NCBI GenBank assembly: GCA_029237695.1
Contig: CM055272.1
Span: 13,876,042 to 13,940,041 of the forward strand
Direction of reading: 5' to 3'
Length of the DNA stretch: 64,000 nucleotides
Origin: Conchocele bisecta
Taxonomy: Eukaryota > Mollusca > Bivalvia > Lucinida > Thyasiridae
Shown: piece after piece, positions 46,907 through 57,554 of the stretch
Layout: every line of letters starts with the position of its first letter
Position numbering within the stretch: position 1 is the first letter of the stretch
Notes under the pieces: model-generated
What the model was told of the DNA's origin: nothing
The model's input: only the letters and a program-made list of their open reading frames with translations
Database searches by the model: none
Translations under genes and position numbers: made by a program

Positions 46907-48687
46907 AAACAAGAAACGAGGCAAAGCCACGAAGGCCAGGTTTTTTCCAAGCATAGACACTTGGATAACATAATTATACCCACTTTTTGTAGACTAGATG
47001 GCCGTGGCCTGCATGTCGCGCCTTGGGGCGAGGCATGGACACTAAAAAAATAGATATAGTAGATGGAAAAAGTTTAACCAAAAAACTTTAACCGGACACA
47101 CGGACGAACGGACGGACGTATGCCAAAATGCCGACGATATCGCGCTTTCCGCAAGCAGGTGTGACAATGATGATAAACACCCATGTGAAGTATCAAGGTA
47201 TTGGGTGAAGCAGTTGCAGAGATATAGTACACGAAAAAACTTTAACAAAAAAATTCAAAGTAATTTGAACTTGACATTGGGCACAGGATCGCGCTTTCTG
47301 CAAGCAGGTGCGACAATGATGATAAACACCCATGTGAAGTATCAAGGTATTGGGTGAAGCAGTTGCAGAGATATAGTACACGAAAAAACTTTAACAAAAA
47401 AATTCAAAGTAATTTGACCTTGACATTGGGCACAGGATCGCGCTTTCCGCAAGCAGGTGCGACAATGATGATAAACACCCATGTGAAGTATCAAGGTATT
47501 GGGTGAAGCAGTTGCAGAGATATAGTACACAAAAAAACTTTAACAAAAAAATTCAAAGTAATTTGACCTTGACATTGGGCACAGGATCGCGCTTTCCGCA
47601 AGCAGGTGCGACAATGATGATAAACACCCATGTGAAGTATCAAGGTATTGGTGAAGCAGTTGCAGAGATATAGTACACGAAAAAACTTTAACAAAAAAAT
47701 TCAAAGTAATTTGACCTTGACATTGGGCACAGGATCGCGCTTTCCGCAAGCAGGTGCGACAATGATGATAAACACCCATGTGAAGTATCAAGATATTGGG
47801 TGAAGCAGTTGCAGAGACATAGTACACGAAAAAACTTTAACAAAAAAATTCAAAGTAATTTGACCTTGACATTGGGCACAGGGGCCGCACGGTTGGGGGT
47901 TAGAATGAAAATATGGATGATGATAAACACCAATGTGAAGTTTCAAGGTAATGGGCGAAGCAGTTGCAGAGATATAGTATAACGAAAAAGTTTTAAAACC
48001 AAAAAACTTTAACTAGACGTACGTTAAAAAGTTAACGTTGAAAATGGCTAAGTCAATTACGTAGAAATAATAGGTGAAGGTAAAAAAAAAAAAAAATGGT
48101 CACATGTTGGATAGTTGTATGTGGTAGGCACCCCTTGGTTATGAAGCTGTGAAAGTTTGGTGGTCCTAGGTGGTACAGTACCAAAGAAATGGACTTAAAC
48201 ACGAAAACTTAACATTGTAAACGCGAAAACTTAACATTGAAAATGGCTAAGTCGACTGCGCGGAAAAAGTGGGTGAAGTTAAAAAAAAAAGTAACATGTT
48301 GGATAGTGATATGTGGTGGGTACCCCTTGATTATGAAGCTGTGAAAGTTTGGTGGTCCTAGGTGGTACAGTACCAAAGAAATGGACTTAAACACGAAAAC
48401 TTAACATTGTAAACGCGAAAACTTAACATTGAAAATGGCTAAGTCGACTACGCGGAAAAAATGGGTCAAGTTAAAAAAAAAGTAACATGTTGGATACTGA
48501 TATGTGGTGGGCACCCCTTGATTATGAAGCTGTGAAAGTTTGGTGGTCCTAGGTGGTACAGTAACAAAGAAATGGACTCAAACACGAAAACTTAACATTG
48601 ATTGTGGACGCCGCCCGCCCGCCGCCCGCCCGCCCGGCTTTCGCCAATCCAATAGCCTGGATTTTTTTTCAAAAAACCTGGCTAACA
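46907..48687. mobile_element. 2-kb element with internal 149-bp tandem array, copy 2
   Basis: Same ends as 4433-6454 (AACAAGAAACGAGGCAAAGC and AAAAAACCTGGCTAA), but only five core units plus the diverged unit, while its post-array 160-bp block (GCACCCCTTGGTTATGAAGC) is present three times rather than twice. Confidence 0.78.
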
Positions 48688-48827
48688 AAACAACCAATTA
48701 TTGTATCATTCTACTGTAATGGAATAAGAAAATAGATCAAAGAATAAACATTTTCACTGATCATGCACATGTGCAGACAGCAGCGAACATTGAAATTGTT
48801 ATATACATATTCACACCTACTACTAGT

Positions 48828-49188
48828 ATATAATTCCAGCACAAAAATATTTACACAATTCCCTAACATTTGATTGGTCCGTATAGCAAGTCTCTGTCCA
48901 AAATTTATATCCCAGTAAACTCCCATGCCGAACTACTTTCCGTAACCGTGAGGCGCAGTTAAAATAATTCTTAAGAAAACGGAAAATAAACACATTTTCT
49001 TGATGAATTTATTTCAAATGCTGGAATTATAAGGAATGAATCGCCTTTTTGTGAAATTTATCGCGGATATAAACTTGGAAAAGTCGCGGGAATACTGGAC
49101 AAGGCCTTCCGGCCTTCGTCCAGTATTCCCGCGACTTTTCCAAGTTTATACCCCGATAAATTCTACAAAAAGGCCATTCATTCCTATA
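48828..49188. mobile_element. GTCGCGGG-family foldback element, full
   Basis: TAATTCCAGCACAAAAATAT to GGCCATTCATTCCTATAA with the CCTTCCGGCCTTCG hairpin centre. Confidence 0.74.
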
Positions 49189-49304
49189 AAGACACAGTTT
49201 GAAAGAGCAGGGTTTGAACATCTCCACCAAAACCAATGCAGACCCGGAGTAGCCGCCACTTATCATGAACATGTACAGGCTGATCAGCTGCCCTGTATTG
49301 ACCA

Positions 49305-49650
49305 AATAAGTACTGATTGATAACATATTCTTGTATCAGGTATTGACCTGATACAAACATACGGGTTACAACGAAGTGAAAACTGACGTTTCATTGGTCA
49401 GATGACGTCACGTGACATTACAAGCTGACATCAATGTAATGACGCAATGTAAACTAGTCCGCGTTCTGTCCATAGATAACGACGTCATCTGTAGTCATTT
49501 TCGAGCATAAAACGTTACCTGATAAATAGAATACCAGGCTAGTGTCTTTTGATATCAAGTTTATCAGGCTCAGCTCGGAAACGGTAGAAATTCCTCGGCA
49601 AGCCTGACAAATTTGATGTCAAAAGACACTAGCCTGGTATTCTCTATATA
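49305..49650. mobile_element. Inverted copy of the 2444-2900 element
   Basis: TATCAGGTATTGACCTGATA, GACATCAATGTAATGACGCA and the long inverted pair CAGGCTAGTGTCTTTTGA / TCAAAAGACACTAGCCTG. Confidence 0.58.
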
Positions 49651-49890
49651 CCTATATTTATGTGTCCACGCATTTAAACACACCATCATTCTACCGAATG
49701 AGCTAACCGGCCACAGATACACACTTTGTCCCCCCCATAGAGAGCTATGTATCGTGACCACAGATTGAAAATCGTCCTCGAATACCATTTTTAATTCATC
49801 TGAATTCCATATTTTTGGGGAATTTAGAGAGTATGTATTAGACATGACCCCACTCTGGGTGCCAAATATCACAGGGCGAGAAAGATGTGC

Positions 49891-49963
49891 ATCGGCCTGG
49901 AATCAAACTGATTACCTCTGGTTTACCGTATCAATGCTCTACCGACCGAGCTAACCGGTCACA
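49891..49963 (-). repeat. tRNA-derived SINE head
   Basis: Minus strand CCGGTTAGCTCGGTCGGTAG / AGCATTG (A-box-like) and GTTTGATTCCAGGC (B-box-like) at tRNA spacing. A half copy with the A-box part lies at 49675-49715. Confidence 0.6.
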
Positions 49964-50028
49964 GATATACTTACAATATAAAACTGATGTTTCATATAGC
50001 GCATAGCATATTTTTTGTCTGCTTCATT

Positions 50029-50310
50029 ATAGGAATGAATGGCCTTTTTGTGGAATTTATCGGGGTATAAACTTGGAAAAGTCGCGGAAAAAGGCGATTC
50101 ATTCCTTATAATTCCAGCATTTGAAATAAATTCATCAAGAAAATGTGTTTATTTTCCGTTTTCTTAAGAATTATTTTAACTGCGCCTCACGGTTACGGAA
50201 AGTAGTTTGCATGAGAGTTTACTGGGATATAAATTTTGGACAGAGACTTGCTACGGACGAATCAAATGTTAGGAAATTGTGTAAATATTTTTGTGCTGGA
50301 ATTATTATGC
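50029..50310. mobile_element. GTCGCGGG-family element with internal deletion
   Basis: GGAATGAATGGCCTTTTTGT joined directly after GTCGCGG to a second arm; the hairpin loop is lost. Confidence 0.66.
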
Positions 50311-50689
50311 AAATGTCATCAATAACACTAATTTTAACAAGCAACATAGCTACAAAAACATGGTTAATGGATAATAAAACAAAATGTAATCTTCCATATA
50401 GCATGGCATCCATATCATCATTCTCATGAAATACGAGGTCTAGCTGACATATATTTAAGGAATAATCTTGTTTTTTATGTCATTTTGGCACAATTGCTAG
50501 AATAGCAACGTTGCCGGTCAATATCGTGCCGTTATTGACAACGACGATGAACGTCATGTATTTTAATGACGTCAAACAAACTTTAATGAATCTGCAACAT
50601 TGTGCGACTTCACGTAGGGCTAACGTAAAGTACTGGGATATAAACGCAATGCGCAATAAAATTGGGGTTTCCCAAAACAAATTGTATAG

Positions 50690-50905
50690 AGCAGACCATG
50701 GCCAAGGGCTAACACTGTCAGACTGCCATGCTGGCGACCCAGGTTCAATTCAGGGTTCAGTTCCTGGGCGTCAGTATTTCGGAGATTTTTGTATTTCTGT
50801 TCTACTAGTCCTTTCGGATGGGGACTTTTAACGGCGGTCCCGTGTATCAGATTTGAAGGGGAGTCTGGGTACGTTAAAAAACCAGAAGACTATTCTATTA
50901 AGAGC
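50690..50905 (+). repeat. tRNA-derived SINE with conserved core
   Basis: TGGCCAAGGGCTAACACTG and GACCCAGGTTCAATTCAGG look like pol III A and B boxes. Then TTTCGGATGGGGACTTTTAA / CGGCGGTCCCGTGTATC and GGGTACGTTAAAAAACC resemble the central core shared by metazoan (Meta-type) SINEs known from bivalves, recalled from general knowledge. Confidence 0.55.
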
Positions 50906-51258
50906 TAGACCCCCTGGAGCCAGTTTCCTCTGTATCCCCCTCCTTCCTTTCTCCCTTTCTTGGGAGATCACATGCAAGGTCATCGAGCCAGTAGAGCAGC
51001 CAACTGCATGTCAGTCTCATGAGGAACATAGAGAGAGAAAGGGGTTATTTTCAGGAAAGTTACATAATATTTATGTTTTCAGGAACACAAATCAGTACTC
51101 ACTTAGATGCATTCTTACAAAATCTAGTCATTTTTTTTAGAGCCTTGTATGTTGCGGATTTCGCCCGTTTCCGTGTAGCCTCACTCAGATTGGTTGAAGC
51201 AAGTTGTGGTGCTGTTTGTTTTCAAAACAAAGAATTTTCTAAATGTCTCAGATAGGGC

Positions 51259-51562
51259 CTAATTCATTAGATTCAGGGAGTGGTGCTTTGAAAAAAATTG
51301 AAATATTCTTTGTGGTGGAACTAAGACACGTGTATTATTGTGTTGTTTACTGTCAATGTGCCTTCTACTATCGTCTCGGCCACCATGACCAACAAAGAAA
51401 GCACAATTACACTGCTTGCAAAACGCAAATCCATCACAGCGCTTTGATGGAACCAAATGGGGCCATGTCTCGCTGTAATCAGTGATGAATGTCTATGTTC
51501 TCCTAAATCTTTTTCATAAAAAAAGACCCAGATTTGTCGGCTGCACGCTTTGGAGCAGACAT
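51259..51562 (-). pseudogene. Zinc-finger transposase-like relic (hAT/BED-type)
   Basis: Minus-strand ATG at 51562 gives MSAPKRAADKSGSFFMKK and then a stop. After a frame change the same strand reads TDYSETWPHLVPSK and FAFCKQCNCAFFVGHGGR, then SRRHIDSKQH and RIFQFFSKHHS. The C-x2-C ... H-x5-H pattern with a following I-x2-FF is typical of the N-terminal finger in hAT-like transposase-derived proteins. About 85 codons survive, with one break and no catalytic part. Further open sequence ending in a GTGAGT donor at about 51090 may belong to it. Confidence 0.5.
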
Positions 51563-51920
51563 TTTAAGAATTTACGCAACAAAGAAATTAATATCGCTGA
51601 GCGCTTGAAACTACCATTATTACACAACAGGAATCAAAATGGTAAGCACCTAGGTGAGTATAACTATGGGTAAATAACAAAATCAGATTCATTTGAAGAA
51701 TTTACAAAATTATTATTTCCCGATATTCCCGTGTACTTTTTAATTGTTGTCCGTACTTCCGCATTTCTAACGTATTTTCCGGAACAAATATGGGAAAATC
51801 GGAACAGTTGCCAGTGCATTTACATTTTAACAAATTGTATCCAAATATATTGCGATAGACCAGTATAACCATACTAACCCTGAACATGGGGACACTCTTT
51901 GTCATGGAGAAACTGAATAT

Positions 51921-52140
51921 TTAACCTTCCTACGCTGTTGACGGAAATTGCCGTCTGTTGTTTTCATTTTTGCTTTAATTCTTAACAAAAAACTGGTTTT
52001 GACAGCACATGAGAATCGTCTCCAGTCATGAGAATCGTCTCCACTGGGACGATTCTCATGTGCTGTTAAAACCAGGTTTTTGTCGATAAATATTGAAAAT
52101 AAAACATTTCCAGCAGAGTATTCAGCGTAGTAAGGGTTAA
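51921..52140. mobile_element. piggyBac-like MITE (TTAA), family 2
   Basis: TTAACCTTCCTACGCTGTTG to GCGTAGTAAGGGTTAA. The centre is a hairpin on CACATGAGAATCGTCTCCAG with the arm partly duplicated. Relatives: 54234-54475 and 57186-57397. Confidence 0.72.
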
Positions 52141-52510
52141 ATGTGGCTATGACTGGAGGAATGGGGCTTATGGGACTTGTGACCAGTGTAGCTTGTGATC
52201 AAATAGCAAACTACTGCAGGGATTCCGCTGGGGAAAAAAAAAAAATAAATAAATAAAAAATAAAAAACAATTGTTTTTCTTTTTTTTTCTCGAAAATTGT
52301 AATTTTTTATCGCTAATTGCGAAAGTGGGATCGCCAGCGGAATCCTGCTCCTGTAGCTTGATCTTTATTGCTCGTTACAAGCATGACGGGTGATTCATTG
52401 ATGGAATGGCCTACAGTGGAGATCCTGATTAGACTGTGCGGATGCACAGACTGATCTGGATCTACACTGGTCACAAAATCCATAAGCCCCATTTCTCTGG
52501 TCACAGACAC
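52141..52510. mobile_element. TGTGGCTG-family MITE with inserted hairpin
   Basis: TGTGGCTATGACTGGAGGAA to TTTCTCTGGTCACAGACACA. At 52219-52348 a second palindrome (GGATTCCGCTGG / CCAGCGGAATCC) with A/T runs is nested inside. Confidence 0.66.
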
Positions 52511-52579
52511 AAAGGTTTTACTGTTGAAAGGATTAAAGTGGCATATCAGGATTTTTTAAGGAACAAAAAATAATATAAA

Positions 52580-53712
52580 CTAGAAATGTGGCCTGTCGGC
52601 ACACGAATGCCCCCGCTGGCAGCCAAAGAAAACGAGGCATATTTGATTACAAGCCATTTACCCGAGTACGGACGAAGCCGGTAACACTATATGCCCCACT
52701 CACCATTCGGTTGCGGGGGCATAAAAAGGTGAAGGTGAAGGTCGAAGTACTGGGTGGTGGAGTGTGTAGGGCATGTTCATATGTATAAATATTTAAGCGA
52801 TTGGCAAAAGTATTGAGAAGTTATTGTAGGATTGAGAAACGTGCACGTAGATTTGTGCCAAAGTGGTAAGTCAACATTTAAAGTAGAAAAGGTGAAGGTC
52901 AAAGGTCAAGGTCGAAGTACTGGGTGGTGGAGTGTGTAGGGCATGTTCATATGTATCATGAGTATAAATATTTAAGCGATTGGCAAAAGTATTGAGAAGT
53001 TATTGTAGGATTGAGAAACGTGCACGTACATTTGTCCCAAAGTGCTAAGTAAACATTTAAAGTAGAAAAGGTGAAGGTGAAACGTGAAGGTCGAAGTACT
53101 GGGTGGTGGAGTGTGTAGGGCATGTTCATATGTATCATGTGTATAAATAAGTAAACATTTAAAGCAGAAAAGGTCAAAGGTCAAGGTCGAAGTACTGGGT
53201 GGTGGAGTGTGTAGGGCATGTTCATATGTATCATGTGTATAAATATTTAAGCGATTGGCAAAAGTATTGAGAAGTTATTGTAGGATTGAGAAACGTGCAC
53301 GTGGATTTGTCCCAAAGTGGTAAGTAAACATTTAAAGTACAAAAAGGTGAAGGTGAAAGGTCAAGGTCGAAGTACTGGGTGGTGGAGTGTGTAGGGCATG
53401 TTCATATGTATCATGTGTATAAATATTTAAGCGATTGGCAAAAGTATTGAGAAGTTATTGTAGGATTGAGAAACGTGCACGTAGATTTGTCCCAAAGTGG
53501 TAAGTAAACATTTAAAGTAGAAAAGGTCAAAGGTCAAGGTCAAAGTACTGGGTAGTGGAGTGTGTAGGGCATGTTCATATGTATCATGTGTATAAATATT
53601 TAAGGGATTGGCAAAAGTATTGAGAAGTTATTGTAGGATTGAGAAACGTGCACGTAGATTTGTCCCAAAGTGCTAAGTAACCCTTTCGGTAGCGGGGGCA
53701 TAAAAATAAAAA
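52580..53712. mobile_element. Tandem-bearing element with ~170-bp units and GGTCA arrays
   Basis: Six units start GAAGTACTGGGTGGTGGAGT (52745, 52913, 53092, 53187, 53370, 53548; the third is cut short). Flanks are GCACACGAATGCCCCCGCTG at the left and CGGTTGCGGGGGCATAAAAA / CGGTAGCGGGGGCATAAAAA around the array. Unit junctions carry GGTCAAAGGTCAAGGTC. No coding capacity. Confidence 0.75.
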
Positions 53713-53744
53713 TGTGTTTTCATCATGGCCATGTGTAAAATGGT

Positions 53745-53895
53745 TTCATTTAATATGATGATACTAGGACCGTTGCGTTGTACATAAGTATAGATTTTCT
53801 ATCATGTTGAACGCAACAAGATAGGAAATCTGATATTTATGTACCTATATGGGTGAAAATAGAAACAACCCAGCGGTCCTAGTATCGTCATATAT
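53745..53895. mobile_element. Foldback element
   Basis: ATATGATGATACTAGGACCG and AAGTATAGATTTTCTATC are mirrored by GATAGGAAATCTGATATTTA and CGGTCCTAGTATCGTCATAT. Confidence 0.66.
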
Positions 53896-54056
53896 CTTCA
53901 ATTGTCTCTCTATAACAATATAGCGAAGTATGAACATCAACGCCCTGCAGGTTTTTTCTGCATTTCTATTACACAAATTTTTACAGTTGACGGTGGTGTA
54001 GCGATATAGTGCAACCTGTTGCCTATAAAGCAGAAACCGTGCAGCTACTGGTTTAC

Positions 54057-54145
54057 CTGCTTGTTTGGAGAACAGGTTTGTATGGGCTGAGCATCACAAT
54101 CTGCATGGCTGTCGGCTCTGTGGCAACGATGGCACTCGAGTAGTG
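54057..54145 (-). CDS. E2: N-terminal half of a Ly6/uPAR (LU) domain
   Basis: 89 bp with acceptor TTATTTTCAG and donor AAGCAG|GTAAAC. It enters with two bases (completing the split codon from E1) and ends on a codon boundary, matching E3. The peptide contains LECHRCHRADSHADC then PIQTC, the usual C-x2-C and later cysteines of the first half of an LU three-finger fold. It is too short to stand out as an open frame. It was found by demanding the missing phase and the missing half-domain. Confidence 0.78.
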
Positions 54146-54233
54146 CTGAAAATAATAATTTCTGTCTGTTTCACAAAATCTGCCCAAATTTTACGGACAT
54201 ATATTGAAAAAACAATATTTTTTTTTGATAATA

Positions 54234-54475
54234 TTAACCCTTAGACTCACAACAATTGTCGTCTGCTGTTGCTTTTATATCTTGACTTATTTCTCAATAA
54301 AAACATGATTTCACAGCACTTCAGAATCATTTCCAATGGAAATGATTCTGAAGTGCTGTCAAAGTATGTTGTAAATTATTATAAAGTGCTGTCAAAGCAT
54401 GTTTTTGATATAATAAAAATGGAAAATAGAAAATAAACAGCAGCCAAAAAAATAAGATAGAGGTCTAAGGGTTAA
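54234..54475. mobile_element. piggyBac-like MITE (TTAA), family 2
   Basis: TTAACCCTTAGACTCACAAC to GGTCTAAGGGTTAA; central hairpin CAGCACTTCAGAATCATTTC mirrored. It begins about 90 bp upstream of the E2 acceptor. Confidence 0.74.
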
Positions 54476-54487
54476 ATTTGATCAAAA

Positions 54488-55804
54488 TTTAAAGGTACAT
54501 GCCCACTCAGTAGGCACACAGTGTTCTTCATAGGATTAAATAAGTGTATATTTGTGTCACCATTCCACCAGTTCTAAAAATTACAAGTACCCGCTATACA
54601 GATATAATCATTTAGTAATAAATATTTTACTGATAGTGACGCGCGGTGGTATCAGGCTATTTTCATATGCAAATGAGACACGCTATGATTTTAATTATTT
54701 ATACTAATTAAATGTGTCACCTGATAAAATAATATTTTCAACAGATTATAAAGTATAATCATTGCACATCAAAAAATAAATAAAATAATAATTAGACTAC
54801 ACAAAATTAATGTTTAGATTCTCATCCCCGCCCGCCCTAATAAAACGGCCCGCCAAAGGGTTTTTTATTTAAGTTAAAAAAAATTTGGTAAAATTTACGA
54901 GAATGATGCGGCCCACGTATTATACAGCTCCCACAGGTTTTTATCGGAGTGCTTTACGTAGCGCAATACAGCAATCCCGGAACCCGCCCCCTCCAGATTC
55001 ATAGGCGGCGGAAGCCGAACATTATTGGGGGGAGGCCCAATGTTGAGGGCCCGAATGGCCCGATAGCGATAGGGGGGTCCGGGGGCATATGCCCCCCCAC
55101 CCACCCCCCCCCCCGGAAATTTTTGAAATCCAAGTGGTGTAAAACACCATTTCCTGCATTCTCAGCAAAGTTCTCAGCAAAGTTCCTAGTACTCATGATT
55201 ACCAAAATATATTAGAATAAAAGATCCAAAATTTACAAGATTATTGTGGGGTGGCTAGGCGCCCCCTACCACCCCCCCCCCTCCCCGCTTCCGCCGCCCC
55301 TGAGATTAGCAATACTTCAATACACAGGTGACGGGAAAAAAAATCACATGACGGTGTATATATATAGATATTATTATTTGTATCTCTACACGTATACAAC
55401 AGACTATCAGATTAGTTGTTCCCATCACCTGTGCTTCAATATGAACATGTTATTACAAAACACTATTGCAGGCAACAGCGCTTTGCCGTTCAACACCTCG
55501 TTTTAGTATTGCCTGAAAATAAAAAATAAAAGTGTCCCACCCGCCCCATTTTTCCCCAAAATTTGGATGAGAATCTAAACATTAATTTTTTGTCTCCTTA
55601 GTAATGTCCGTTAACATTTTAAGGAAACACGGTTATCGTCCCTGATTTCAGTGCGAAAATTAACGTCCGACATAAAATGTATAATTCTGCTAATCAAAAC
55701 ATGGGATAATGGTGAATGAATGTTTATTTTGCCAGAAAATGTCTTAGATGATGTCTCTGATATAAAGAACATTTTTGTGCCTACTGAGTGGGCATGTACC
55801 TTTA
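54488..55804. mobile_element. 1.3-kb element, AAAGGTACATGCCCACTCAG termini, with nested insert
   Basis: Left TTTAAAGGTACATGCCCACT and right AGTGGGCATGTACCTTTAA are inverted. A nested element occupies about 54803-55590 (inverted AATTAATGTTTAGATTCTCA arms), which itself carries a GGGGCGG-type fragment (54960-55310). Confidence 0.72.
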
Positions 55805-56120
55805 ACCTGCTGCATTGGGAGGAAATCCCAAAATCAGAACGGAATATTTACATCGAGAAAAAATATATTCAGCCCTGAAATTAGAATAACCTGACCTGGT
55901 GCCAGGTCCATACCACACCAAAGTCACTTGGCCCCTTCCCCTAAAATAGGATTATGAATAATTGTAATACTCATATAAGGGGTATAACTAGATTCAACTG
56001 TCGCATACAAAATGCCAAAGATGAATGTGAGGGCCAAACCAGGTCTCCAGTCAGAATTCCGGTAAGGATGAACCCTGATCGTTAAATTACCCATCGCATT
56101 CTCCCACCTGCCATCCACTT
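55805..56120. repeat. SINE-like repeat body
   Basis: Starts at CCTGCTGCATTGGGAGG and carries the shared body (CCTGACCTGGTGCCAGGTCC; AACCAGGTCTCCAGTCAGAA); the head is missing. Confidence 0.5.
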
Positions 56121-56132
56121 GAATGGAATTAA

Positions 56133-56665
56133 AAACCCAATCAATCATCTGTTTGAATTGAGCAGATTATCAAAGTACCGAAAGAACTGCATATATGCTC
56201 AAATTGCATATTTCCGACGGAAATGTAACAATAACGTTCGACCAAATAACGTTTGCTGTGGCACTCGGGAACTGTTTGAAACCGCGGCCTACGGCCTTGG
56301 TGTTCAAACAGTTACCTCGTGCCACGGTAAACGTTTACCCACGGCTGGACATGGTCTAACCTTATATTGTTTATTCATAAAATAAATATTGTTGAACCTT
56401 ACAATCATCTGTTTGAATGGAGCAGATTATCAAAGTACCGAAAGAACTGCATATATGCTCAAATTGCATGATATTTCCGACGGAAATGTAACAATAACGT
56501 TCGACCATGTCGAACCATGAGTAAACGTTTGCCGTGGCACTCGGGAACTGTTTGAACCCGCGGCCTACGGCCTTGGGGTTCAAACAGTTACTTCGTGCCA
56601 CGGCAAACGTTTACCCACGGCCGGACATGGTCGAACCTTATATTGTTTATTTATAAAATAAATAG
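56133..56665. repeat. Tandem pair of ~265-bp foldback repeats
   Basis: Two near-identical copies (56133-56390, 56400-56665) with CATCTGTTTGAATGGAGCAG and the ACTGTTTGAACCCGCGGCCT hairpin. A third copy lies inverted at 57955-58165. Confidence 0.72.
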
Positions 56666-56947
56666 GCCGGAAGGCCTCGTCCAGTATTCCCGCGACTTTT
56701 CCAAGTTTATATCCCCGATAAAGTCCACAAAAAGGCCATTCATTCCTTATAATTCCAGCATTTGAAATAAATTCATCAAGAAAATGTGTTTATTTTCCGT
56801 TTTCTTAGAATTATTTTAACTGCACCTCACGGTTACGGAAAGTAGTTCAGCGTGGGAGTTTACTGGGATATAAATTTTGGACTGAGACTTGCTACGGACC
56901 AATCAAATATTAGGGAATTGTGTAAATATTTTTGTGCTGGAATTATT
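56666..56947. mobile_element. GTCGCGGG-family element, half copy
   Basis: TCGTCCAGTATTCCCGCGAC to TTTTTGTGCTGGAATTATT. Confidence 0.7.
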
Positions 56948-57185
56948 GCATGATGATAAGTTAAAATTTATGATATTTTCTGTAAATGACGTCTGAAGTT
57001 GACGAAATGTTCAGAGCAAATGCGGAATGATATAATCCATTCAAACTATTTTCCCCTATGCAATAGGGGCCAATCTTTGGTGGTTTCACAATCGGAAATA
57101 TGATGTTTTTATCAAAATTGACAACCTTATTCAATTGTTCAATCACAATTGAAAGTTGCTATTATCCATTGTCAGTTAGTGACTA

Positions 57186-57397
57186 TTAACCCTTACTACG
57201 CTGAATTAAATGATGTCGTCTGCTGGAAATGTTTTATTTTCAATATTTCTCGACAAAAACCTGGTTTTGACAGCACATGAGAATCGTCTCCAGTGGAGAC
57301 GATTCTCATGTGGTGTCAAAACCAGTTTTTTGCTAAGAATTAAAGGAAAAATGAAAAACAGCACACGGCAATTTCCATCAACAGCGTAGGAAATATT
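57186..57397. mobile_element. piggyBac-like MITE, family 2, right TTAA lost
   Basis: TTAACCCTTACTACGCTGAA to AACAGCGTAGGAAATATTAC; near-perfect hairpin on CACATGAGAATCGTCTCCAG. Confidence 0.68.
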
Positions 57398-57554
57398 ACC
57401 ATGCTACTTATTTCATTTTCAATGTGTTTTCACAATTTTGGCAAAAATCTCACTTTTTAATAATTTTGGCAAAAATTGCGCTTAGTGTTCACAAAATCAG
57501 AAGGCCCAGGTCGCTTCACAATTTCTAAAGAAAAAAAAAGGCGCCACCACTTAC

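Noticed and set aside
38829..49963. Functional tRNA genes at 38829-38893 and 49891-49963
   Set aside because: A- and B-box-like sequences are present, but stems are imperfect and both are embedded in repeats, so SINE heads are more likely.
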